Assembly (NCBI GenBank): GCA_914767715.1
Contig: OU612075.1
Span: forward strand, 11,534,001 to 11,598,000
Reading direction: 5' to 3'
Origin: Membranipora membranacea
Taxonomy: Eukaryota; Bryozoa; Gymnolaemata; Cheilostomatida; Membraniporidae
DNA length: 64,000 nt
Shown here: positions 1 to 12,600 of the stretch, in pieces
Layout of the letters: every line of letters starts with the position of its first letter
Position numbering within the stretch: the stretch's first letter is position 1
Program-made: the position numbers and the translations under genes
The notes under the pieces: model-generated
Told to the model about the DNA's origin: nothing
Seen by the model: only the letters and a program-made list of their open reading frames with translations
The model's database searches: none

Positions 1-1978
1 AGTATAATCGAAGTCACGGATGATTCATAGCCCCATGATCAACCTACACCACAGCAAATATTTTTACAGTAAAACCTGCCTAATCTGTGATTGTCCAAAG
101 GTCGCGTTCAATCATAGAAAATAAACCAATGTTTGTTTGAATTTCCCCTTTCCGGATTTAGGGTTTTTGAACAAAAATGTTGATTGATTTAAGAGAATCA
201 CCATCATTTTGGAATATTTCTGGCATGAAGATTTATTATGTCTATATATAGAAACATTTCCTAGATCTCCCTGTGGTGGTAGTATACATCTGTTCCGGTC
301 CAACAAATGATGCATAGAAATCAGCTTGAAAAACTTCACATATATATACATGCCATTATATTTTTGCCTGCTACCTAATGTACATTACGTACTATGTCAT
401 GTATATGACATAAGCCTACTTAAAAATGACCAAAGTTGCCAATGGTTCAACCGCGCCAATTCTGTGACCAGCTCTTGGTTGGCCTAGTAGGTAAATCACA
501 ACTGTTGAGAAAGAACCGAACATCCGGCTCTCTACAGAGGATTATCCCTGAACTTACAGCTCTAATAGGCAATGTGATGTTGTTAGCGAATATAGTCACT
601 TTCTTACTGCCAGGAGACTTTGTCAGCCAACCGCTGTGAATCTCTTCTGCCATATTTTCTGTAACAATATAATAGTTACTCATAAATCTTGTTAATCAAA
701 TTAAATGAATTAAAAATCTAATATTTTAGATGACCTTAATAGAAGTGAAGAAGATAAGGAGTTGGCGCCTGTTGAGTATTGAGTCTGTTGTAAATCTGTC
801 AGTAAGGTAAAAATAGACATAATATCACTGTCTTCGCACAATAATGATTGCAGAGAGCACTCAGTTGCGCTTGAAATTCAGTTGATAAGAATAGATGATG
901 AGCAGTGGACAAATATCATCGCTCATGATAGTAATATGATACAACTGATAGCAAGAGTACCTCATTGTCAGAATGGAGTACAATTGAAATAAAATTATTG
1001 ATATAGACGAAAGCAACGCTCACCATTCAGATTTATCGCATACCTTAAACGCTAAATGGACTAGGAATGATGGACATTGCTTTTGGCCAAGAGTTACACA
1101 ACGTAATTGGATGCCGATGTACCACCTTTGCCACCTTCAATAATACAACCAACACATTCTCAATACAATCAGATTATATATGAGAATCAAATGAGAATAA
1201 AAGAAATATACCAGAGCACATGCAAAAGAGTCAACAACAACAATGTAATAGTACCTTTGCTTGTGTACTGAAACTTGTCTTCTCTATCAGTAATCCAGTA
1301 GTTTATCCAATGGAGCTAGTTGACTGCTGACTCCTGATAGACTGCAGCACAGGAAATTTGTATTTGATGAGAAAAAAAACAACAGACTCTCTAGAATTGA
1401 TAAAGAAAGTGATAAGAATTATGTAAACAGTTGTCTAGAATTGAGTAAGTTGGTGTGCATGTCTCAGAGATATTCTCATAAATGCTTCCCACTGTACACA
1501 ACTTCCTACTTAGAAGCAAGGTCTATAACTGACAGGAGGTAGTAATTAAATTATGATAGATAATAAGTCAACATGATATCTCGATAGTGGAGCCTAACGC
1601 TCTGAGTGAGATTATTTGGATCAGATCAGATGATGTCATGCTTTATAGAGCACTTGCCAAAACCTGTTGAATGTTAGCCTGAGAGACTACTTCCTGATTC
1701 TATCGCGCCCAAATACGTCATTTATTTTCTTACTTTTGATTGGCCAGAGTTAGGATTTTTGTTATATCCAGAATGTCAAGGACTATTTTTGTCAAGGTCA
1801 CAAAAAGGAAAACAAAGTAATTTCTGACTGAATTTGACTTTCCACAGCATGATGATGGATTATTAAAATATTAGCATATAAGCTATTAGTAACTGTTTTC
1901 CAAAGTGCTCAGCTGAATTGTCTCAAATGGTCACAAACATCTAATGGCAGAATAATCCACTAATATGAAAACAAGATA
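1..1978. other. intergenic region upstream of UXS1
   Basis: Apart from the doubtful 46-nt exon at 608-653, I see no coding exon, RNA gene or strong repeat here. The right end should contain the UXS1 promoter and 5' UTR, but no TATA box or other core element stands out. Confidence 0.5.
608..653 (-). CDS. candidate first coding exon of a PH-domain protein (GAB-like?)
   Basis: Reading the minus strand from an ATG at 653, fifteen codons give MAEEIHSGWLTKSPG before a good donor (GTAAGAA) at 607-602. The SGWLTKSP stretch looks like the first beta strand of a PH domain, as in GAB adaptors (SGWLRKSP). The remaining exons would lie at lower coordinates, outside the window; I could not find a second PH exon in positions 1-600. 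The match is very short, so this could be chance. If real, it is the 5' end of a gene divergent from UXS1. Confidence 0.3.
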
Positions 1979-4900
1979 ATGAGACAAGGTCAAATGAAGA
2001 AAATGTCTTATGTTTGTGTTGTTCTCATCCTGGCATTTGTAGGTAAGTCAAGTCACAAGTGACTCATCAGTTATCCTTGCAACAACACAGTGGTATATAG
2101 AATATCATATAGGTTATGATATATTTGCCTAAACTTAACTGTCATCTGTAAAATTCAATGAGATAGTTACCATTATGATAATTTCAACACTTCCTCATTC
2201 ATAGCCTATCCATTCTAGTTATTTCTGGCAGCACTGAATACTCTAGCATGAGACAGCTGTGTCCTACATAACAACTTAAAGCGGATGCCGCTTTGCACAC
2301 TGTGTAACTGAGATTTGTAACGACACACTCTGCATACATGTATATTGACTTGAGATACTAGCCTATGTCTATTGTTCTTCTGTTATATTTTTCAGCCATA
2401 TACTTTATAACTGCTCAAGGGAATGATGTTCAGGAAAATGTGGCACTTACAAAGTAAGAAAGACATTTGAGTGACGCTGAGCCATAATTACTGTGGATTT
2501 ATTTTCTCATTTGGCAGTCCGAGTAGTGATATTTAACATACCTACTCCCAACTACATGAAAAAACTTGCGGACTTAGCAACTATTTTTTCGAAATTTATG
2601 TATTACATAGGCCTAACAGGATAACTAAATTATAGTGAGCAGAATTAGAATCAGTCAAACTTGCTTTTTTCTTTTTTTTGCCCTCTTGTATTTTGTATGA
2701 GTAAGACTCTGTCACATTTTAAGCAATTCCTGTACATAATAACTGCATTGTAATGCCCATTATTTGCCATTGAGGGCATTTGTAACACAGATACTTGCTT
2801 ACTCACTGTGAGAAAGGCGTGGAGTTGTCTTAAACTATGCTGACTTTATTTCTAATGCAGGGGTAATTGTGGCAGGGTGATTTTCCAGACACCACTGAGC
2901 TCTATCATAAAACGCCTATCATTAAGATACAGCAGTTAAGGCTGTATGTATGTGAATTATAAATTAAACTGAACGGTTACTTAGTTTCTAAGCAGTTATT
3001 TTCATATACCTTGCAGAGTCAAACGTGAGGTACAGGCTGCAGACCAAGACTTACAACAGCAGGTGGAGTTGATGAAAAACCAGATTAGTAAACTAACTGA
3101 TAATGTATTATCTCTACAGAGCGAGCTTAATGGCTACAATCAAAGGTTTGTGACTGTGAAACGACCTCAACATGCATTCTTGTGTATGTATTGTCGAAGC
3201 ACTACAGGACTAAAAAAAAAGATTTTGTTATCTTCCTCATCCAATTATCACAAATTGATCAAAGATATGTGATAGTGCCAAGATCATGACTGTGACTGTT
3301 AACTGATATCTCAATGCTTCATTACATCAGCATGAAATCTGGTTTATCACACATTGTGTTATGTTTAGGTAATTAGTGTATGTACTTTTGAAAAAGATTA
3401 TTTCCTTTGTCAACCAATCAGAGTAGCCATACATAGATTATGGCATCATGATATTTTCTCGGAAATATCTAATGTCTTTTGCAAAAAATAACAAGCAGCA
3501 AACCAGTGATAGTCCTATGCGGAAGTTTCGTGATTGCTTTTGCGTGCTCAGTAAGTATCCTTATTGTATTATTGTGTGAAAAAGCTGATATGATCAGCTG
3601 TTATTTATTGGAAGCCAAAATGATCTGATGACCCTGCGATAACCTTCAGTATCTCTTGTCTTACAGATTTAATCAATCCAAATATCCTCATGTCAAAACA
3701 AGAAACTACAGCGACAGAAAGAGAATCTTGGTAAGCAATAGTTCCGGTAATTGGTTAACAGCAAGCATGTTGGCTTTATGTCGTCAGTTTATCCTGGGGT
3801 TAAACTTTTAATTTGAATTTATGATGTTCCAAATGCTAAATACAATTCACATTTAAGAACAGTGATATGTGATGATGAATTTTGTGTTCAGTACAGCCAG
3901 AGGATTCAGCTGTGTTCATTTGCTGTTTCAAAGGTGTTGTTGGTGTTTAAAATGATACCGAATATATATAATAGTGTGGTGAAACTGTGATATTCACATA
4001 TATATATTTGTGTTCAGATAACTGGAGGGGCCGGATTTGTAGGCTCACATCTAGTTGACGCTCTTATGGCTGACGGACATGAAGTGACGGTGGTTGACAA
4101 CTTCTTCACTGGCAGGAAAGAGAACGTCGCGCACTGGATTGGCCACTCAAACTTTGAGCTCATAAACCATGATGTCGTCACCCCAATATTCATTGAAGGT
4201 GTGTATTGTTTTTCCTTGTTTTCAACAAGATTTGTATTATGAGAGTACAGGGACCCATGGGTCTCCGTGAGCAAGATTGCTCTAGCGTCTCATGGTTATC
4301 AAACTTGCATGACTGGGGAAAGATCTCAACAAGATCTGTGACCTTGATGCGAGTTTCTGCTTTCTGAAAGACATTATTATTGAAGGTTTGTCCTTCTTTT
4401 TAGGTTAAGCCGGCTAATTTAGATACTAGAGAGTATACATATGAAATGTGATTTGTCCCCTGTCTTATCAGTCTTCTTCTTCGCAAACAATTTGCCTGAT
4501 ATCAATTAATAAATAAGTTGATCTATCGAGCTGCTTTTTGTAGTTACTTTATCTAGATACTGCAATAATATACTCAATGCCAGTACCTATAGATAAAATG
4601 GTATGATGGTCAAAGATATTTACAATAAATAAGATGATTTATTGATATGATCGTGAGTGTTGAACAGGTATTTTTAGTAGTTCACTATTTAGAGGCTGCA
4701 GTTATTTCTCAATGCCTCTTGTACGTTAGTCGATGACTGTGTAATGTATGATATAAGGATTTATTATTGCTTTTATTGTTTATTTGTTGCAGTGGATGAG
4801 ATATACCATCTTGCGTCGCCCGCATCCCCACCTAATTACATGTACAACCCAATCAAGACTATAAAAACTAACACACTGGGTACCATAAACATGCTGGGAC

Positions 4901-7900
4901 TGGCTAAGCGTGTCAAAGCCAGATTCCTGTTGGCTTCTACATCAGAGGTGTACGGAGGTAAGGTCTTTATAGAGGCAGATGTGTTGTTGGAATGAAGCTC
5001 ACTGGCATCAAGGCTACACTATTATCATGTGTATCTCTTATCGTTAGTGTCAATTTAGTTTGAGTACCTAACATGTTCGGGCCCCTAATTAATGGAATTT
5101 ACCTCGGGTCGTCACACCAAATTCCTTCTGATGGTACTCATGCTAAGTGAATTATTCACTGTCTATCGATCAGAGATATAATGCAATACTATTTCAGGTG
5201 TCAGTGTTGAAATGAAGTGCATTACTCTCATTGTGTTGTGATGAGTGTGGCATTTAGCTGACATAACCTTCAGCTTTCATGAAGTGTGCGTGTTCTACCT
5301 GATAAAGTGCACTGAAAAGACTTTTTATCAATTTTCCTGGTAATGACGTATGTTTTGATCAGGACCTTAAATACAAGAGGTATGTTTGCGCAGGTATTCA
5401 CACAGTATAAAGATCACCTCTCTGTCTATTCAAAAACAATAGCCAAAAACCTCACCACAAGCCTAAACAATCAGAAAGGGCCTTGTGTTAGGATGAGAGC
5501 ATCAATTATTGGCTCTCCTAAGAAAAGCCATTTATACTGTCTTTAGTCAGCACAGATTTTGGCTCCTTGAGGGTCTGCTTGAGTATATAAAAAATTTCTC
5601 ATATGCACTGGAGTATAAAATTCTTCATTGGATTTTATTTTTTGTAGAGTGTGTCGAGTCGCTTTTAACAACACAAGCAAATTTTTAACTCTGTACTTGT
5701 TTTCTATATTATACAGATCCAGAGCAGCACCCACAGAGAGAAGATTACTGGGGTAATGTCAACCCGATAGGACCTAGAGCTTGTTATGATGAGGCTAAGA
5801 GAGTAGCTGAGTCTATGTGCTATGCATACCAAAGTCAGGTACTCAAGCTATACAATAGTAAACTATGGTCAAATTTAAAACAAATCGTAACTACCTCAGA
5901 TGAGTGAATAATAGCTAGGGTTAAGTTATGTGTGATTTATTGTTAGCTAGCACAAATTTTCACTAGCTAAGATGAAAATTTATATAAAGAGTTGAGGTTG
6001 AGTAAATGTTAGCTAGCAATTCAATTATTTCACACCGTCTGAGTATGTAACCTTTCAACTTGGATCCACAAAAAGGTCTGATTTTTAACATCAGCTAGCA
6101 ATATTATAACAACAAAATTTTGAACCCAGATACCAAAACAAAACATGTTTGTTCACAGTTCATACCAAGATGTAATAGTTCCTATCGCTCGGCTCTGAAA
6201 CAACAAACATGCATTTCCTGGTGAAGAAATATTCATAAAAGATAGCCAACTTGTTATCTTTGGAAATGGTATACTGGTATATCAACCTTCCTCATCTTTC
6301 ACAGCCATATGTACGGGTGGCAGGAGTTTGCATCGGGCCAAGTTCCAACAAACTTTTTCACCTAACCTGAACCATTCAGTCGCTCTCACCTACTTCTGCA
6401 TAGGTTTACATTGATTGTAACACCATAATTGTTCTGGTCGTTTGGAAATGCTGTTGCTTTCTGTCACACTTCATCTCGATTGCTCTCTGAAAGTTCCCCG
6501 ATATGACTGAATTGATCTAGCCGTCTCTCACATTACCACATTGATGGGCTGCATAACCTTAGCTTCTGCTCTTTTCTTCTGGTACTGGTGTTTGGCATAT
6601 GATTAGATGAATGTTCAGGTTTTTTTGTTACCCTCGTAATCACACCAAGATCGAGTTTACAAGATTGGTAAATCAACTGTGATCAGGACCTGGTTGATAA
6701 TGAAGTACTACTCTCAGCAAACTTGGTAGAGTTTGTGCACTTGAACTAATATTGGATATGATAGAGTCTGTATTTGTTTTCACAGGAGCAACTTGAGGTG
6801 AGAGTTGCGAGGATATTTAATACATTTGGGCCTCGTATGTACATGAATGATGGCAGAGTTGTTAGTAACTTTGTCCTACAGTGCCTACAACACAAACCAA
6901 TCACGGTGAGTCTTCATCGATATATACTAGGTCCTTAGATTAATTCGATCCAATTTGTCTTCTTATTCGACTAGTAAGCCACTTCAAATCATTGGACAAA
7001 ACTTGATCTAACAGTAAGTCATGTTCACTCATAATGTACTACCTTACAGTCTTCCATATTCCTTTTTCATAAATGAAGACGACAGCTGTGGTAATTTTTA
7101 CACTGCCTCACTTCTATCCGATAAACCAAACTGCATTAAAGGACAGCCTTTCGGGTAATTACACAACTTAAATATAAATTCTAGTTTGAGTACTAGGGAG
7201 TAATATGGCTAATTGCCGGTTGATCAGTTGGGTCTCCGGATGATTTCATAGCCTGATCTCTGTTGTAGATATACGGGGACGGTACACAGACTCGGTCCTT
7301 TCAGTATGTAACAGATCTAGTGAACGGTATGATAAGCCTGATGAACAACAACTATTCACTACCTGTAAATCTGGGTAACCCAGAAGAGCATACTATCTCA
7401 GAATTCGCTCAAATTATCAGAGATCTAAGCGGTATGTACCTACAGGGGATCATGGGGGAACCACCAAGTTTTGTCCTTATTAAGCTAAGTCTGAATTAGG
7501 AGAGATGAGAAAGCATTGAGATTTGGCTGAAAGTGCCATTGTTTCTGTCTGAACTCAACAGGGGTTATGAATTATAAAGTCTGAATTGAGGGAAGAACAC
7601 TGTAGTTAAATGTTTGAAATGGTTTCCTAGAGAACCTGGATAGGTTCCTAGAATGAAGCAATCGCATATTGTCCGATTTTACTTGAAAGTTGAGTACACA
7701 CTGCTTCATGGCATCTATTGGCATATAGGTATTTTATTGGCCAGGCATGAGTTGCCAGGTTAGAAAAGGGTATTCTGAAAGAGATTACCTGGTTTGGTTT
7801 TAAGAATAAAAACCAGCTGTATTATTTTTACTTATAGAAAAATGGAGACAACTCCAAATTACAACGCTTACATTGAAAAAACCGTTGACAGTATCATTCT

Positions 7901-8225
7901 TAATAATGCTTTCTATAGTATGCCAAACAATTAGAAATTACAGTAAACTTATCTACTTACATTTTAAATTATGGTATACTGTGTCAATTAAATAAATCTC
8001 TTTGATCTTGCAGGTAGTGATAGTAAGATATCATATGAAAAGGCAAATAAAGACGACCCAAAGAAGCGGAAGCCTGATATAAGTTTAGCTAAGAGGGTGC
8101 TGGATTGGGAGCCTAAAGTTAAAATGAGAGATGGTCTTCTTAAAACTATAGACTACTTCAAACAAGAGTTGAACAAGAATGATCGCCACTGGTCGTTTGA
8201 GAGAAAAGCTTATGGCATAGCATAA
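1979..8225 (+). CDS. UXS1: UDP-glucuronate decarboxylase (UDP-xylose synthase), 10 exons, complete
   Basis: Coding exons: 1979-2042, 2396-2453, 3017-3145, 3667-3730, 4018-4198, 4793-4957, 5717-5838, 6786-6905, 7269-7431, 8014-8225; they join into one frame of 425 codons plus TAA (human UXS1 is 420). The protein converts UDP-glucuronate to UDP-xylose in the Golgi, the donor that starts glycosaminoglycan chains. Visible parts: a short basic cytosolic tail, a signal-anchor helix (about residues 10-26), a polar stem likely to form a coiled coil (about 40-85), then the extended SDR fold with the NAD-binding [10 protein letters not shown] motif (107-116), [15 protein letters not shown], and the catalytic YDEAK Tyr244/Lys248 pair. 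The C-terminal [10 protein letters not shown] region is present. The start at 1979 is preferred over the in-frame ATG at 1994 because it is the first ATG after an in-frame TAA (1961-1963) and has A at -3. No broken residues are seen. Confidence 0.97.
5912..6020 (+). repeat. dispersed GCTAGC repeat, copy 1 (UXS1 intron 7)
   Basis: A roughly 110-bp AT-rich unit carries TTAGCTAGCACAAATTTTCA followed by CTAGCTAA, TTTATATAAAGAG, a GGTTGAGTAA block and a final GTTAGCTAGCAA. Related units in the same or reverse orientation occur at 16724-16785, 32415-32525 and 40988-41105, all in introns. The palindromic core suggests a small non-autonomous DNA element. Confidence 0.6.
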
Positions 8226-8900
8226 TTTTCATAATTTAGTCACGAGTATTTGTAATCTTTGTATATCTAGTCTGCTTCTTACATGACTCATATTTTTAGT
8301 CCATCCAAATGTCAACCAAACTGCAGGTAATAATTCATTCGCACAGGTCATTCACTTAGTTGAAACCATAAAAATATAAATGCATATTAATATTATATTA
8401 GTACTCTTTAGTGTTTATATGTTTATAGATGAGACTCAAAACATATTTGCTTAAATACCATAACAAATACGTTGATCTCCTCAAGCAAAATCTATGTATA
8501 ACTTACAATATCGGGTCACCTTTTTATTATAATAGTAATAGTATTGTATTTTATTCTCAGTCTGTCCAGGGAGTTTTCTTGATCTGTCGTTTTCCAACAG
8601 CTCTGTTATACGTTGTGTTCATTCATTTTTTTTTCTTGTGTTCAGCCCTCTGTAACATGTTCCCATTGCAATGTTACGTATACTGTATACATAACATTGA
8701 TTGTTAATGTGTATATCTTATTTAGTGTTCTATTTTCCACAAGATCTTATAGATAGTACATATTGATTAGGCTTTTATTGCTTATGGGGCATGGTATGTC
8801 TTCCTGGCGCTCGTTCATTTACCAGCTTTCCTATGTACCCATTTTTCATATTGAAGTTACCTGCTCTTGATATTAAAAGACACAACTCCTGCTCTACTTT

Positions 8901-8906
8901 AATAAA
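8901..8906 (+). terminator. polyadenylation signal candidate for UXS1
   Basis: An AATAAA lies about 680 bases after the UXS1 stop codon; an ATTAAA at 8872-8877 is an alternative. The 3' UTR would then run from 8226 to roughly 8930. Confidence 0.45.
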
Positions 8907-8930
8907 AACAAATAATATGTAATATTGTAG

Positions 8931-9458
8931 GGGCATGTGTGATATATTTCAAACAAACACAGTATTATAATAATTGGTCAACAGCAAACATAAAAGAAAA
9001 ATATTTTGTCTTAAGCATTTTGGCCGGATTTACAGCTAAAAAAAGGGTTGATCATGTCAAAAATGGACAAAGTAAAGCAAACTGTAGTAATGATTTGGTG
9101 TAAAGATTGAATTGAGTTGGCAAAGTGGAAGCAGTTAAACTGACTAAGGTAATCAATCAATTCGTAGTAAAGTAGAAAATATTCTCACAAATCACACACC
9201 AACCAACATGATGAGCTGAAGCAGTGATACAAAGTAGTACATTAAAGGGTAGTATGAGCTTGCTTGTCAAATGCGTTATTTACAGAAAAAGCAACACTGC
9301 AAAATATCAATCGCAGTTATAAATATATTGTTTGGAATGATTGTGTCTCTGTTCTATAATGGGGTTATTTACAAAGGAAGACAGTTTTTTGTCATGTCGA
9401 GTAGTCCTAAAATAACTAACATATTTTTGATCTGGGTTGGGGTGGGGGACCAGCCCAC
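8931..9458. other. intergenic spacer between convergent UXS1 and PPP2R3
   Basis: The two genes run toward each other and their stop codons are only about 1.4 kb apart. I see no exon or repeat in this stretch. Confidence 0.5.
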
Positions 9459-9464
9459 TTTATT
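9459..9464 (-). terminator. polyadenylation signal candidate for PPP2R3
   Basis: TTTATT on the plus strand reads AATAAA on the minus strand, about 205 bases after the PPP2R3 stop codon (9669-9671). Confidence 0.45.
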
Positions 9465-9668
9465 ATTCAAAGCAATAAATTTTCAAGGGCTTGCTTCTCT
9501 AAATGACATCAGAACCCCAAGCTTATCAATGGCAACACCTAATCCTCTCCCCGAGGAACCATCACCCTTTCCTACAGGCTAGCTACCTCTCTCCTTCACT
9601 GACACCATAATCGATAGGCGTCCATTAGCAGCTGATAAATTGTTTGCTGTTCTCCTATAATCACATTA

Positions 9669-12600
9669 TCAGCCATCTTGTGGTTCACTATTAGCCGACT
9701 TGGCAGATTTCGGCCTTGACCTTTGAGGCGATGCTGTTACATTCGTAGCCTCAGGGGATGAAATCTTCATGTTCTCCAGTTGCGGGTAACCTTCATCCTC
9801 GCCCTCATTTTCAAAATCATCCTCGTAATCAAACGACCTACAAAAGAGTGGTTGATGTGTACAGATTTATTGCATATTACTGCCTTGTATAGGATAGGAT
9901 ATGTATAGGACTATTCAGTAACACATTTTACACCTAGGGTTGCATCTAGATCAAGTTTGATTTCTTTTGCCTGCATTCGGAGTTGCTCCCCCTCTACTGG
10001 AAATGCCGCAGACCACTGGCAAAATGGATCAAACTTGATCTAGGTTGTATCCTACTTCTATTAATCTGCAACTGTAACTGGACGGTCCATAACCCCGAAA
10101 GAACTTCAACAAGAGCTTTGAGTAAGTGCATCCATTTTGGTAGAACGGTAATGTATGCTCTTAATAAAAATCCATTTTCATTCCAGACCTATTGTCTGTA
10201 GCTACTACCACCATTAGTAGAACAAGAACCTCGTTATAACCAACGCACATTCTTGCCAGGCAGGCCAAGTTAGTTAAGCCTAAGTAATCAAGTTGTTTAC
10301 GGTGGGTGTCTGCAGCCATACTCCTCCTTTACGAAACAATTCCAGTTCTCGAGCAAGCATTTTTCATGATTTAGCCTGAGAAATCAAGTCGTTTGGGGTG
10401 GTTAGCCCCAGCCACGCCCCTCCTTTACGTAACGGTTTTAGTTCTCTAGCCACCATTTTCCAAGAACTACCACCCATTAAGCCATGCCCATGCGTTTATT
10501 ATAGGCCCACAGTAGCACAGGCAGCATATTTTGTGAATGTTAATAGGATATTATGCAGGATATTGCTCGTTTCATTGACTAATTATGTCATAAACCAGAA
10601 GTAGAAAATGAATCTGAGAAAATGTTAAATTCTACTGCCTAGAAATGAAATACAATCTTATTCATTTATAATTGGAAACAAACAAATCATAAAAAGATCG
10701 GGAGCTACCATTCCAAACCTAATTCAGATAAAAGTTTGCCCTGAATCGAGCAAGATATCACTTATCAAATCAGTCTCAAGTGTAGAAAACGATTTGAGGG
10801 TCCACCCATAGACTTCATGAAAAGAGAACCTAAAATGGACACTTAGTAGCCAGTAGCAATAATGTCATTGTTATCGTTCATCGCAGGGCACCAATTGCTA
10901 TGGCATACAAATAGTGTCCTATCTCAGTTCATTAAAATTTATCTATATATGGGTTTGTCACACCCTTGACTGCTATAAATTAAGCTTTATGCTTAGGGGT
11001 TGGTTAGCCATAATAACTATATTATGAGAAATGAGCAATCGACTACAACCATCTTCGACGTTGTCATCTTCGCCAGCACCAACAAAAATCTGATTGTCTA
11101 CACAGCATTCAATATCTCATGAAAAGTAGCACATGCAGAAGCAAATAACTTATTCATTTACTCTCCTGCTCTCTACAGAAAAGCTTCTACTCACATAATC
11201 ATAATAATCTTCAAACTCAAGGTCATATACCCCACTAAAAACACATGATAATGAACTCCAATACACAGAAATAATAACACTTACATTACATATCTTTTAT
11301 AGAACTTTATTCAGACTTCAGGCTTTTGCTATTTTGATTGGCTAAATTCATTCCCATTCCGTTCCTCTCATAGATCTCGCTTATCTCAGCAAGGAACGAC
11401 ATATAATCGAATTTGAATTTAAAGAACACCTTGAATCCTACAAAGAGTCTCAGATTAGTGTGTAACTCAGTCATTATAACTTACTCTTGTTCCTCGTTTC
11501 CGCTCTCTTCAGCTACTAACAGCTCATATTCTTCACTGGCAAATTTATCCCAGTCTGAGGGCTCTGGGCCTTCCATCTCCATATCCTAAAAATGGTCATA
11601 TAAAATTGCTGTCAACGATTGTTGTAGGGAGCCACGAGCAGTTTAGGTTATATTCATCATCAGTCACCATATAATTATTTCATGAGAGGTGAAATATGCG
11701 CAGGGAATAGGGAAATTTATTGCTCAGTGACATATTCTTACTTTCTTTACTTTATGGAAGCTCCCAAACCAGCAAGCCAAAATTAAGTGCTAGCTCACAT
11801 AAAGTCACCTCCAAACTAGCTATACTAAACTCAGGCTAATGCTCTCGACTGTAGAGTAATCTTACTTACTCTAGTGTTTGCAAATGGATCTCTCTGTTCG
11901 TGATCGAGGTATTTCTCCAGGTTGAACATTGTATCAAAGAATATAAACGCCTGCTTACAAGTCTTCAGATCTGACAGAGATATCTTATCAACCATCTCCG
12001 GTCCAACCAAATCTAACATCTAAAAATATACAAAATAATGTAAATGAAATAATTTAAAATGTAAATAAATCCGTACAAAATACCACAGAGTGGTAATGGC
12101 GGGATATAGTTTGATCAAATTTGCCTGCATTTTGGAGGCAGCTTACTAATAGATTGGAAGCCAACCGAAACAAAGACAAATCGAATCTGACTTGATCTAC
12201 AGGGAATGTAAGTAACTAAACTATGCCGTCTGAATTTATTGAAAATATTAGGGAATTACCTCATTATTGACATTAATGAGACAACTTCAAAATAGGTTAC
12301 AAAATTATCAAATCAACTTTCCAATTTGCAAAAAAGGGAGTTTCTCTAACTACTCGGTGCAACTGAGGCAGCAGATGTGAAAACGGTCACGAACTGTGAA
12401 ATGTAGCAAGGCAATCTTAAAAAACAAAGACTATCTAGCCTAACAAGTTTAAATTGTTTCTGTTTTTACAATTTATTATTTATTATTTTCTCTCTCCAAG
12501 GGGGCTTTTTATCTCGATGTAAACATCTTTGGACAAAGAGTATAAATTAAACAAACAAACAAACAAACAAACAAACAAACAAACATGTTTTCGCAGCAAA

